A DNA stretch of 64,000 nucleotides from Bradyrhizobium sp. RP6 (GTDB lineage: Bacteria; Pseudomonadota; Alphaproteobacteria; Rhizobiales; Xanthobacteraceae), in the NCBI RefSeq assembly GCF_003837805.1, contig NZ_RQIT01000020.1, forward strand, positions 62,001 through 126,000. The letters are read 5' to 3'. Both the position numbers and the translations under genes were made by a program. Below the pieces are notes generated by a model that was given only the letters and a program-made list of their open reading frames with translations, was not told the origin of the DNA and did not search any database. Positions 46,215 to 54,610 of this stretch are shown here, piece after piece; position 1 is the stretch's first letter; each line of letters starts with the position of its first letter.

Positions 46215-46692
46215 ATGTCACACGCCCGCAGCGAATATGAGGATTTCAAGAGAATCGCGCCGGACGCGTATGATGTGGTGCTTGCGCTGGGCCAGCTTGC
46301 GGCCAAGGCCGGTCTCGACAAGCAGCTGCTCGAGCTCGTCAAGCTGCGCGCCTCGCAGATCAATGGCTGCGCCTTCTGCTTGCAGCACCGTCCTTCTGTC
46401 GGAACGGCTCGGAGTTCCCGTCGACAAGCTGCATCTGGTCGCGGTCTGGCGCGAGGCGCCGATCTTCTCTGCGCGCGAGCGCGCGGCACTGGCTTGGGCG
46501 GAGGCCTTGACGCTGCTGCCCGGCGGGGTCAGCGAGGAGGTCTATTCGGAGGCAACGCGCGAGTTCTCCGAAACCGAGCTGACCTATCTGACCTCGGCGG
46601 TCGCTTCGATCAACGTTTGGAATCGCTTTGGTGCAGCGTATCGCTGGACGCCGGCCAAGCGGCCGGTCACGGCGAACGCTGCGGCGTCATGA
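46215..46692 (+). pseudogene. Carboxymuconolactone decarboxylase/AhpD-like, frameshifted
   Basis: The first frame gives MSHARSEYEDFKRIAPDAYD and continues through KLRASQINGCAFCLQH, the AhpD redox/proton-relay motif CxxCxxxH. At about 46393 the homologous reading moves to another frame, which continues SERLGVPVDKLHLVAVWREA, then LAWAEALTLLP and INVWNRFGAAYRW to the stop at 46690-46692. Restoring two bases would give one ~158-residue protein. So this is either a recent inactivation or a sequencing error. Had it been intact, it would be an alkylhydroperoxidase-like enzyme controlled by the adjacent MarR. Confidence 0.78.
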
Positions 46693-46713
46693 TTGCAGGA
46701 CTGGGAGATCGGC

Positions 46714-47217
46714 ATGACAGCAATGAGTTTGGCCGCCGCGCAGCGTCCGATGCCGTCGCGTTCGATGGCGATCGCCGGCATTGGCGGCCTCGCCTGCGCG
46801 CTTGTGATCGGCAAGGTGCTGCCGGTGACGATCGACAGTGTATCGGGAGCGTTGGCGCCGCTCTGCGCCACCGCAGCCGAGAGCTCGCCGCTCGACAAGG
46901 TCGAGCCGATCGGCTCCTACGCGCTTCCGAACGTCCCGGGCAAGCGCGTCACCATCGTGCGTGTGTCCTACGGTCCAGGCGGGCTTTCGCGGCCGCATCG
47001 TCACGCGGGTTCGGTGACGGCCTACATCACCAAGGGCGAGATCCGCTCGCAGCTCGGCGGTGGCCCCCTCGAGACATTCGGCGTCGGCCAGTCCTTTTTC
47101 GAGCCACCCGGCTCGACGCATCTGGTCTCGGCCAATGCGAGCATGACCGAGCCGGCAGAGTTGATCGCGGTGTTCGTCGCGGATGAGGGCGCGCAGCTGA
47201 CGACGTTCTTGGAATAG
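46714..47217 (+). CDS. Membrane-anchored cupin-domain protein
   Basis: A 167-residue protein with an N-terminal hydrophobic anchor or signal (IAGIGGLACALVIGKVLPV) and a single cupin domain: SRPHRHAGSVTAYITKGE, then the second motif PGSTHLVSANAS. The ATG at 46714 has GGGAG seven bases upstream. It lies 21 bases after the AhpD-like gene and probably belongs to the MarR-controlled unit. It is a paralogue of the exported cupin at 36908-37324. Confidence 0.8.
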   Translation: MTAMSLAAAQRPMPSRSMAIAGIGGLACALVIGKVLPVTIDSVSGALAPLCATAAESSPLDKVEPIGSYALPNVPGKRVTIVRVSYGPGGLSRPHRHAGSVTAYITKGEIRSQLGGGPLETFGVGQSFFEPPGSTHLVSANASMTEPAELIAVFVADEGAQLTTFLE

Positions 47218-47254
47218 CCGCCATTCGTCGGCCCCGACTGCGTATTCAAGCCGG

Positions 47255-48232
47255 CTATGATCGCCTCAACAGCTTCCATGCCGGTGAGAGGCCGTATTCG
47301 ACAACCGGAATAGCAATCGCGCCGACAAGCAGTCCAACGACGCCCGAGATAGCCGCCTCGACCGACCATTCGATGATGCTGGCGACGGAGGGAAGAAGGT
47401 GTGCGGCAGCCTCGGTTGCAGCATGGACCGTGTGACCGACCGCAGGCGGACCGTATTTCTCGATGCCGTGCAGGATGATGCCGCCGCCGACCCAGATCAT
47501 GGCGGCGGTGCCGATCGTGCTCAGCACCGCCAGGAAGGTGGGCATGCCGCGGACGAGCGCGCGTCCAAGCAAGCGGATTCCGCCGCCGATGATCGAAGCG
47601 CTGTCATGGCGGGCAAGAGCGACGCCGACATCGTCCGCCTTTACGATCAGAGCCACAACGCCGTAGACCCCGACGGTGATGCAGATGCCGACCAGCGCCA
47701 GCACCAGCGCCTGCATCCAGATGCCGCCCGCCGGGAGGGCCGCCAGCGTTATCGCCATGATCTCCGCCGACAGGATGAAATCCGTCTTGATGGCGCTCGC
47801 GACCTTCTCGTCCTCGGCCGACCGGGCATTCAACGCAATCGGTTGGAGCTGAGCTTCGTGGTGGTGCGCATGATGCGGCAGCACGGCTTCGAGCACCTTT
47901 TCGGCGCCCTCGTAGCAGAGAAAGGCTCCGCCCAGCATGAGCAGCGGCGTGACCGCGGCGGGAAGGAAATAGCCAAGCAGCAGGGCAATGGGGAGCAGAA
48001 TCAGCAACTTGTTGCGCAGCGATCCGACCGCAATCGTGCCGACGATCGGCAGTTCGCGCTTCGAGGCAAAGCCGATGACGTAGTTCGGCGTGACGGCCGC
48101 GTCATCGATGACCACGCCTGCCGCCTTCGTGCCCGCTTTGGCGGCCTGACTCGCGACATCGTCGAGCGAGGCTGCTGCCACCTTTGCGATCGCCGCGACA
48201 TCGTCGAGAAGACCGATCAGTCCGACACTCAT
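47255..48232 (-). CDS. DUF808 family inner-membrane protein
   Basis: A 325-residue integral membrane protein of the DUF808 (YedI-like) family. The N-terminus MSVGLIGLLDDVAAIAKVAA with SLDDVASQAAKAGTKAAGVVIDD is the family signature, and six to eight hydrophobic helices follow. A histidine-rich cytosolic loop (PHHAHHHE) lies in the middle. The start at 48232 has AGAAGGAA upstream. Function unknown. Confidence 0.85.
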   Translation of the reverse strand: MSVGLIGLLDDVAAIAKVAAASLDDVASQAAKAGTKAAGVVIDDAAVTPNYVIGFASKRELPIVGTIAVGSLRNKLLILLPIALLLGYFLPAAVTPLLMLGGAFLCYEGAEKVLEAVLPHHAHHHEAQLQPIALNARSAEDEKVASAIKTDFILSAEIMAITLAALPAGGIWMQALVLALVGICITVGVYGVVALIVKADDVGVALARHDSASIIGGGIRLLGRALVRGMPTFLAVLSTIGTAAMIWVGGGIILHGIEKYGPPAVGHTVHAATEAAAHLLPSVASIIEWSVEAAISGVVGLLVGAIAIPVVEYGLSPAWKLLRRS

Positions 48233-48317
48233 GAACCGTGTTCCTTCTTCGTTCGAGCCTGCGGGTGTGCGCGACGACACGCTCTTGCACCGCGCGGCAT
48301 CGGAACGGGCAAAACCG

Positions 48318-49913
48318 TCAATTGTCCTCGCCGCCCGATCCCTCGCGCAGGTCCGGCTTGATCACGTCCTCCGGCAGCGCATGGGCGACCGGCTGCGCCG
48401 TGTTTGCGATCTCCGGGCCGACTTCGCGGCCGCGGGCGCGGATCAGGCGTTCGTATGCCGAGACCAGCGTGATGTAGGGGCTGACCCAGATCCAGCCGTC
48501 GCGCGTGAACACCTGCACGTCGAAATGCAGGTGCATCGACGTGCCGGCGGGATGGTCGAGATAGTTCGAGATCACACCGATCTTCTCGCCTTCGGTGACG
48601 GTGCGGCCATTGAGCACGCCATCGGCGTTCAACGCGTGCGGGTTCATATGCATGTAGCGGAAACGGATGTGCTCGGTGCGACTATTGACTTGAAGCGTCG
48701 CGGCCTGGTCCCTGGCTCCACGGATGACGATCGCGTCACGTACGGCGACGACGGCGCGCTGCTTGGGATCGCAGGGCTCCCGGCCTTCGCCGGGCGGCGG
48801 GCAGGCGGCGGCGCGGATGTCCTCGCCCTGGTGGCCGTAGCCTCCGGCACATTGCCACACCTCGAAACTGCGCGACTCGCAGAAATTGTCGCGCCAGGGA
48901 TAGGCGGTCGGACCTTCGCTCTTGTCGCGCTTGCCGTAGGATTGGGAGCGTACGAAGGCGGGCGCCTTATCTAGCGGAAAGCGGATCTGGGCATAGGCCA
49001 TCATGTCGGGATGGCCGCTTTGCTTGCGGTAGCCGGTGTTCGGGATGATGTCGCCGCTCGGCCGGTAGCTGAAGTCCGGTGAACGCTCCACCGGACGCTC
49101 GAGCACGTTGGAGGCAATGTCCATCAACGGCCGCGTGCGCTGGCCGCCGGCGACACGCAGAGCCTTCAAGAAGCGCTCGGCGACCGGATAGGCTTCCTTA
49201 CAGGCGAGCCGCCGCGGCTTGGCGGCGCTGTCGAGGCACTGGATCGACACCACATAGGCGACGCCGAAGCGGGTGAAGGCGTAGCGCACATAGCCTTCCC
49301 GGATGAGTTTGCGTAGGTCCGGGTAGGTTGGCGCGAGCGGCTTGACTAGCTCGCCCTTGCCGCCGGCTGGATCGGCGATGTCGTAGACGAGCGCCGAGCC
49401 CGTGATCTGCACCTCGACCGGCCTTGCGAACACCCGGCTCGGCATGCCCTCGCCGGCGCCGGGCTCGAACGAGAAGGTCGCGCTGTAGCCGGCTGGACCG
49501 GCATCGAACATGTCGACGGGGTTGAAATCGGCCTGGTAGCGCGACAACGTTAGCGATGCGCCGCTGTACTGCGCCTCGAGGTACGCGGCAGCGTCGAACG
49601 GCAGCAGCACGGGCACGGGACTGCGGGTAATGCCGGTGAAGAAGCGAGAGGAGATCGCGTTGAGCTGCACCAGCGCGGGCACCGCGCGCGGATCGTAGCG
49701 CGGCACCGAACGTCGGAGTGCGAAGATGAAGTTGCCCGCAATCTGTGGGTGGCTCTTGATCTCGACACGGAGCTGGTCGAGTGCTGCGCGCCAATCGACG
49801 CGCAGGGCCGTGAGCGAGGGGCCGCGGAATTCATCCGCAGCGATTGGCGCGGCGAGGAGGAGCGACATCAACGCCAGGAGAAACGAGACGAAGCGGAAAC
49901 TGTTCCTGCCCAC
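48318..49913 (-). CDS. Exported M23-type metallopeptidase domain protein
   Basis: A 531-residue periplasmic protein with a signal peptide (ending AADE near 27). The C-terminal ~180 residues have the LytM/M23 layout: HQGED with His361 and Asp365 as zinc ligands and HLHFD with His461 and His463. The N-terminal ~320 residues form an unknown domain. If active it would cut peptidoglycan cross-links. Two inserted cysteine-containing loops (CPPPGEGREPC) in the catalytic domain are unusual. Confidence 0.82.
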   Translation of the reverse strand: MGRNSFRFVSFLLALMSLLLAAPIAADEFRGPSLTALRVDWRAALDQLRVEIKSHPQIAGNFIFALRRSVPRYDPRAVPALVQLNAISSRFFTGITRSPVPVLLPFDAAAYLEAQYSGASLTLSRYQADFNPVDMFDAGPAGYSATFSFEPGAGEGMPSRVFARPVEVQITGSALVYDIADPAGGKGELVKPLAPTYPDLRKLIREGYVRYAFTRFGVAYVVSIQCLDSAAKPRRLACKEAYPVAERFLKALRVAGGQRTRPLMDIASNVLERPVERSPDFSYRPSGDIIPNTGYRKQSGHPDMMAYAQIRFPLDKAPAFVRSQSYGKRDKSEGPTAYPWRDNFCESRSFEVWQCAGGYGHQGEDIRAAACPPPGEGREPCDPKQRAVVAVRDAIVIRGARDQAATLQVNSRTEHIRFRYMHMNPHALNADGVLNGRTVTEGEKIGVISNYLDHPAGTSMHLHFDVQVFTRDGWIWVSPYITLVSAYERLIRARGREVGPEIANTAQPVAHALPEDVIKPDLREGSGGEDN

Positions 49914-49959
49914 TGCCTCGCCCCCCCGGCGGTACCTGTTCCGATCCTCGATTGGTCGC

Positions 49960-50526
49960 TTAGTCCTTGGCGCGCTCGGCGTAGGAGCCGTCTTCGGTCA
50001 TCACCACCACGCGGGTTCCGACCGTGATGTGCGGCGGCACGGTGGTGCGCACGCCGTTGGAGAGAACCGCGGGCTTGTAGGAGGACGAGGCGGTCTGCCC
50101 CTTGGTCACCGGCTCGGTCTCAACCACCTCCAGCGTTACGCGCTGCGGCAAGGCGATCGAGACCGGGTTGGTGTCGTGCATGGACAGCTTGACCGTCATG
50201 CTCTCCTGGAGATACGCGGCGGCGGAGCCGACGACGTCCTTGGAGACCTGAACCTGGTCGTAGGTCTCGGGGTTCATGAAGTGATAGCCGTCGCCATCCT
50301 CATAGAGATAGGTGTAGTTGCGTTCTTCGATCGTGGCCTTTTCGACCTGGTCGGTGGTCTTGTAGCGTTCGGAGATCTTTACCCCGTCCGAGATTCGGCG
50401 CATTTCGATCTGGCTGACCGGCGTGCCCTTGCCGGGATGGATGTTCTCGGCGCTCACGACGACATAAAGCTTGCCGTCTTGTTCGATCACGTTGCCCTTG
50501 CGAATAGAACTGGCGATGACTCTCAA
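49960..50526 (-). CDS. efp: Elongation factor P
   Basis: Translation factor that rescues ribosomes stalled at polyproline. It is 188 residues long. The modified lysine is in the loop NIHPGKGTP (Lys33), the site beta-lysylated by EpmA after EpmB makes (R)-beta-lysine. Three-domain EF-P ending TVGTRVVVMTEDGSY is complete. It is divergent from epmA and epmB, so the substrate and both modification enzymes are encoded together. Confidence 0.96.
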   Translation of the reverse strand: MRVIASSIRKGNVIEQDGKLYVVVSAENIHPGKGTPVSQIEMRRISDGVKISERYKTTDQVEKATIEERNYTYLYEDGDGYHFMNPETYDQVQVSKDVVGSAAAYLQESMTVKLSMHDTNPVSIALPQRVTLEVVETEPVTKGQTASSSYKPAVLSNGVRTTVPPHITVGTRVVVMTEDGSYAERAKD

Positions 50527-50688
50527 AGCTGTATTTCCTGCTTGCTTGGCCCGGCTGGGGCCAGGACGTGGTCAAATTGATGGGGGACTTGGGGCCTCAA
50601 ATCGGACCTCGGCGCCCGTTTCGGGCCGCAACATACTGATTTTGCCGTTGGATGCCAGCACTTTGCTGCTGGCTGGAGCGGTCGGTTA

Positions 50689-51741
50689 ATGGCTGGGGAC
50701 AAGCCGATGTCGCCGTTCTGGTCGCCCGGCAGGCACCTCGACCGGCGGCCGTTCCTCCAGGCCAGGGGCGCGGTGATCGGAGCTTTACGGGGCTTTTTTG
50801 CCGAACAGGGCTTCATGGAGGTCGAAACCTCGGTCCTTCAGGTCTCCCCGGGCAACGAGACGCATCTGCACGCCCCCCGGACCGAGATCATGCGGCCCGA
50901 CGGCAGCCGGGCACGCCGATACCTGCGGACCTCGCCCGAATTCGCCTGCAAGAAGCTGCTGGCGGCGGGCGAGACTCGGATTTTCGAGTTCGCCCGGGTG
51001 TTCCGGGACCGCGAGCGCGGTGACCTGCATCTGCCCGAATTCACCATGCTGGAGTGGTACCGGGCGGACGCCCCCTATGACGCCATCATGGCCGATTGCG
51101 TCGTCGTCATCGCCCGTGCGGCGCAGGCGACGGGCGTCGGGCGCTTCTCCTTCCGCGGCCGAACCGCCGATCCCTTCGCCGAGCCGGAACTCCTGACCGT
51201 TGCGGGCGCCTTCGAGCGCTTCGCCGGCATCGACCTGCTGTCGACAATCTCGGGCGGCGAGGCTAACCGTGCCGCGCTCGCCGCGGCGGCCCGCGGCAAG
51301 GTCCGTGTGGCCGAGGACGACACATGGTCCGACATCTTCAGCAAGGTCCTGGTCGAGCATGTCGAGCCGCATCTCGGGCAGGGGCGTTTGACCATCCTGT
51401 TTGAATACCCATCTCCAGAGGCGGCGCTGGCGCGGGTGAAGGCGGACGACCCAAGGGTCGCCGAGCGATTCGAGGTCTATGCGTGTGGCGTCGAGCTCGC
51501 CAACGGCTTTGGCGAATTGACCGATGCCGACGAGCAGCGAAAACGCTTCACGGAATCGATGACGGAGAAGCAGCGCCGCTACGGCGAAGCCTATCCGCTC
51601 GACGAGGACTTTCTGGCTGCAGTCGCGGTAATGCCGGAGGCGAGCGGCGTCGCACTCGGCTTCGACCGGCTCGTCATGCTGGCGAGCGGCGCAACACGAA
51701 TTGATCAGGTGGTGTGGACACCGCCCGCGGATGAGAGATGA
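50689..51741 (+). CDS. epmA: EF-P lysine lysyltransferase
   Basis: A class II lysyl-tRNA-synthetase catalytic core of 350 residues lacking the anticodon-binding domain, as in EpmA (PoxA/GenX/YjeA). Motif 2 is in FARVFRDRERGDLHLPEFTM (101-120) and motif 3 in GVALGFDRLVMLASG near the C-terminus. It attaches (R)-beta-lysine to EF-P. Its stop overlaps the epmB start by four bases (ATGA). Confidence 0.94.
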   Translation: MAGDKPMSPFWSPGRHLDRRPFLQARGAVIGALRGFFAEQGFMEVETSVLQVSPGNETHLHAPRTEIMRPDGSRARRYLRTSPEFACKKLLAAGETRIFEFARVFRDRERGDLHLPEFTMLEWYRADAPYDAIMADCVVVIARAAQATGVGRFSFRGRTADPFAEPELLTVAGAFERFAGIDLLSTISGGEANRAALAAAARGKVRVAEDDTWSDIFSKVLVEHVEPHLGQGRLTILFEYPSPEAALARVKADDPRVAERFEVYACGVELANGFGELTDADEQRKRFTESMTEKQRRYGEAYPLDEDFLAAVAVMPEASGVALGFDRLVMLASGATRIDQVVWTPPADER

Positions 51742-52832
51742 CGAAGACGAATCTTGCGCGCACTCTGCGCGAACCTGCCGAGCTCGTTGCCGAGGGTTTG
51801 GCCCCCGCAGCGGCGCTGCCGGCGCTCGAACGCGTTGCCGCGCGCTATGCCGTGGCGATCACGCCCGCGCTGGTCGATCTGATCGACACAAACGATCCCG
51901 ACGATCCCATCGCGCGACAATTCGTTCCCAGCGCAGCCGAGCTGGACCTGACGCCGGGCGAGAACGCCGATCCGATCGGCGACCACTCGCATTCGCCAAC
52001 TCCCGGGATCGTGCACCGCTATCCCGACCGCGTATTGTTCAAGCTCGTTCACGTCTGCGCGGTCTATTGCCGCTTCTGCTTCCGCCGCGAGATGGTGGGT
52101 CCCGGCAAGGAGAATGCTCTGTCGGACAGCGCTTATCGCGCGGCGATCGACTACATCCGAGCACACGACGAGATCTGGGAAGTGATTCTGACCGGCGGCG
52201 ATCCCCTGATGCTGTCGCCGCGGCGCATGAGCGAGATTCTGGCCGAACTGGCCGCGATCGATCACGTCAAGATCATCCGTCTTCACACCCGCGTACCGGT
52301 GGCCGAACCCACACGCGTCAGCGAGGAGATGGTCGCGGCATTGAAGGTCGCAGGCGCGACCACCTGGCTGGCGGTGCACGCCAACCACGCGCGCGAACTG
52401 GCAGGGCCCGCGCGCGCCGCCTGCGCGCGTCTCGTCGACGCCGGCATTCCCTTGGTGAGCCAGTCCGTGCTGTTGCGCGGCGTCAATGACAACATCGCCG
52501 CTCTGTCGGATTTGATGCGAGCTTTCGTCGAATGCCGGATCAAGCCCTATTACCTGCATCACGGTGATCTCGCGCCCGGTACCGTGCATTTGCGAACGAC
52601 GCTGGCCGAGGGGCAGGATTTGATGCGGCAGTTGCGCGGGCGGGTGTCGGGGCTGTGTCAGCCTGACTACGTCATCGACATTCCAGGCGGCGCCGGCAAA
52701 TCGCCCGTGGGGCCAGGTTACGTGTTGGCGCCGCAAAATACCGCACCCGATGCGGATGATGCGGGAGCCGAAACGCGCTATCGTATCTTGGATTATTGCG
52801 GCGACGTTCATCTTTACCCGCCCGAAATCTGA
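51738..52832 (+). CDS. epmB: EF-P-associated lysine 2,3-aminomutase
   Basis: Radical-SAM, PLP-dependent aminomutase of 364 residues that converts L-lysine to (R)-beta-lysine for EF-P. The cluster motif CAVYCRFC places ligands at Cys107, Cys111 and Cys114. The lysine for PLP is expected in the late GGAGKSP segment (near 312). It is translationally coupled to epmA. Confidence 0.94.
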   Translation: MTKTNLARTLREPAELVAEGLAPAAALPALERVAARYAVAITPALVDLIDTNDPDDPIARQFVPSAAELDLTPGENADPIGDHSHSPTPGIVHRYPDRVLFKLVHVCAVYCRFCFRREMVGPGKENALSDSAYRAAIDYIRAHDEIWEVILTGGDPLMLSPRRMSEILAELAAIDHVKIIRLHTRVPVAEPTRVSEEMVAALKVAGATTWLAVHANHARELAGPARAACARLVDAGIPLVSQSVLLRGVNDNIAALSDLMRAFVECRIKPYYLHHGDLAPGTVHLRTTLAEGQDLMRQLRGRVSGLCQPDYVIDIPGGAGKSPVGPGYVLAPQNTAPDADDAGAETRYRILDYCGDVHLYPPEI

Positions 52833-52874
52833 GCGGGTTAGAGAGGGCGCCGTTTTGAGAATGGAGCACTGAAA

Positions 52875-53129
52875 ATGAAGAAGATCATGGTGGCAGCATC
52901 GCTCGTGGTCTTGCTTGGTGGCGGGGCGGTTGCGCAGCCCAACGGCTCGAAGGGATCGACCTCCGGCGGCGCAAGCCGTGGAACGGCGTGGCCGGCGCCT
53001 GTCGGTCACCGCCAGCCGCGTGCGGCTGACGTGCCGAGTGAGAAGAATCTGAGCGATCCGAACACCCCCGCGAACAGGGAAGATGCGGAGCTCGATCGCA
53101 AGATCAAGAGCATCTGCCGCGGCTGCTGA
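52875..53129 (+). CDS. Small exported hypothetical protein
   Basis: An 84-residue protein with a signal peptide (MKKIMVAASLVVLLGGGAVA) and a polar Ser/Gly/Pro-rich remainder ending KIKSICRGC with two cysteines. It lies 42 bases after epmB. No family recognised. Confidence 0.65.
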   Translation: MKKIMVAASLVVLLGGGAVAQPNGSKGSTSGGASRGTAWPAPVGHRQPRAADVPSEKNLSDPNTPANREDAELDRKIKSICRGC

Positions 53130-53134
53130 TTCCT

Positions 53135-53267
53135 TCACCTCTCCCGAAGGGAGAGGTCGGATCGCATCAATGATGCGATCCGGGTAAGGGTTACACTCTC
53201 ACCCAACGATGCGGCCGCTCACCCCGATTGCTGCACAATCCGACCTCTCCCGTCCGGGAGAGGTGAG
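53135..53267. repeat. Dispersed inverted repeat (CTCTCCC family)
   Basis: Left end TCACCTCTCCCGAAGGGAGA and right end CCTCTCCCGTCCGGGAGAGG are inverted copies, each with its own hairpin. An inner GATCGCATC/GATGCGATC palindrome is also present. Non-coding. Located between the small exported protein gene and the convergent DAHP synthase. Confidence 0.65.
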
Positions 53268-53295
53268 AAGCGAGCCAGCCCAGCCGAGTCATTTC

Positions 53296-54381
53296 TCAGG
53301 CCGACCGTTCGTGCCGTCCTGCCCGCAGGGTGTTGCGGCGGATCTCGACGGCGTCGGCGAGCTGCTCGAGCGCGCTCGTCGTGGTCGGCCAGTCGATGCA
53401 GCCGTCGGTGATGCTCTGGCCGTAGGTGAGTGGCTTGCCCGGCACCACGTCCTGGCGACCGGCGACGATGTTGCTCTCGATCATTGCGCCCATGATGCGG
53501 CTCTCGCCGCCCGAGATCTGACTGGCGATGTCGGCCATCACCAGCGGCTGGTTCTCAGGCTTCTTGCTCGAATTGGCGTGGCTTGCATCGACCATCACGA
53601 GCGGCGCGACGCCGGATCTGGTCAATTCGTTGCAGGCGGCCGCAACGCTTGCTGCGTCGTAGTTGGGCTTGCTGCCGCCGCGCAGGATGATGTGGCAGTC
53701 CTCGTTGCCCGCGGTCGAAGCGATCGCCGACCGGCCGAGCTTCGTCACCGCCATGAAATGATGCGGATGCGAGGCCGACTTCACCGCGTCCGCCGCGATC
53801 CGCACATTGCCGTCGGTGCCATTCTTGAAGCCGACCGGACACGACAGGCCCGAGGCCAGCTCGCGATGGATCTGGCTCTCGGTCGTGCGTGCACCGATTG
53901 CGGCCCAGGAGACGAGGTCGGCGATGTATTGCGGCGTCGTCATGTCCAGGAATTCGGTGCCGGCGGGCAGGCCGAGATTGTTCACGGCGGACAGCACGTT
54001 ACGCGCCAGCCGCAGGCCCCTGTTGATGTCGAAGCTGCCGTCGAGATTGGGGTCGTTGATGAGGCCCTTCCAGCCGACGGTGGTCCGCGGCTTCTCGAAA
54101 TAGACCCGCATCACGATCTCGAGCTGATCGGCAAGGTCCTCGCGCAAGCGTGCAAGGCGCTCGGCGTAGTCGAGCGCGGCCTCGGGATCATGCACCGAGC
54201 AGGGGCCGACCACGACCAGCAGGCGGTCGTCCTGGCCGCCCAGAATGGCGTGGATGGCGTTACGGGCGGCCATCACCACGCGCGTCGCAGTGAGCGTGCG
54301 CGGGACCTCCCGCATCACCTCTTCCGGCGTGCTCAGTTCTTTCAGTTCGCGGATACGAAGATCGTCGGTCGTGCTCAGCAC
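53296..54381 (-). CDS. aroG: 3-deoxy-7-phosphoheptulonate (DAHP) synthase, class I
   Basis: First enzyme of the shikimate pathway: condenses phosphoenolpyruvate and erythrose 4-phosphate. It is 361 residues long, with class I (AroFGH) blocks VVVGPCSVHDPEAALDYA, MRVYFEKPRTTVGWKGLIND, SCPVGFKNGTDG and the ending ITDGCIDW. The start is a GTG with CAGGAG seven bases upstream. The gene is preceded by an aromatic-residue leader peptide and a terminator hairpin, so expression is likely governed by attenuation in response to charged aromatic tRNAs. Confidence 0.94.
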   Translation of the reverse strand: MLSTTDDLRIRELKELSTPEEVMREVPRTLTATRVVMAARNAIHAILGGQDDRLLVVVGPCSVHDPEAALDYAERLARLREDLADQLEIVMRVYFEKPRTTVGWKGLINDPNLDGSFDINRGLRLARNVLSAVNNLGLPAGTEFLDMTTPQYIADLVSWAAIGARTTESQIHRELASGLSCPVGFKNGTDGNVRIAADAVKSASHPHHFMAVTKLGRSAIASTAGNEDCHIILRGGSKPNYDAASVAAACNELTRSGVAPLVMVDASHANSSKKPENQPLVMADIASQISGGESRIMGAMIESNIVAGRQDVVPGKPLTYGQSITDGCIDWPTTTSALEQLADAVEIRRNTLRAGRHERSA

Positions 54382-54414
54382 GGCGGGCTCCTGTCTGTTT
54401 TAGAACCTGCCGGC

Positions 54415-54444
54415 CAATAAAAAAGCCGCCAGGTCTGGCGGCTT
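54415..54444 (-). terminator. Attenuator terminator in the aroG leader
   Basis: On the minus strand the stem AAGCCGCC / GGCGGCTT (8 bp, loop AGACCT) is followed by TTTTTTATT. It lies 38 bases upstream of the aroG start, inside its 5' leader, and 24 bases after the leader-peptide stop. Its 5' arm GCCGCCAG is also complementary to CTGGCGGC within the leader-peptide coding region (54490-54497), which would form the antiterminator. Confidence 0.85.
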
Positions 54445-54467
54445 GTTCGGACGTTTGCTGCAATGTG

Positions 54468-54548
54468 TCAGATTGAGCGCGATCCTCCCGCCGCCAGCGA
54501 GCTGTCGTAGCTAAAGTACCAAAAATAGCTGGTGGCGACGGTGATCAT
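54468..54548 (-). CDS. Aromatic leader peptide of the aroG attenuator
   Basis: A 26-codon peptide, MITVATSYFWYFSYDSSLAA then GGSRSI. Residues 8-14 are Tyr-Phe-Trp-Tyr-Phe-Ser-Tyr, six aromatic codons in seven. Segment 1 (54528-54539, codons 3-7) can pair with segment 2 (54490-54497, codons 18-20) with one mismatch. Segment 2 can instead pair with the terminator arm. A ribosome waiting at the aromatic codons would cover segment 1 and favour antitermination. There is no ribosome site; a promoter-like sequence places the transcript start at or next to the ATG, suggesting leaderless translation as described for rhizobial trpL. Confidence 0.8.
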   Translation of the reverse strand: MITVATSYFWYFSYDSSLAAGGSRSI

Positions 54549-54555
54549 GGCAGGC

Positions 54556-54584
54556 CATATAGCGTGCCGCTGGCGGGTTGTCAC
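54556..54584 (-). promoter_or_regulatory. Predicted promoter of the aroG leader
   Basis: On the minus strand GTGACA (54584-54579) and TATATG (54561-54556) are separated by 17 bases, close to a sigma-70 type -35/-10 pair. The leader ATG begins seven bases after the -10, where initiation is expected. Confidence 0.6.
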
Positions 54585-54610
54585 CCCCCAATCGGCGCGT
54601 ACGCGGAGCC

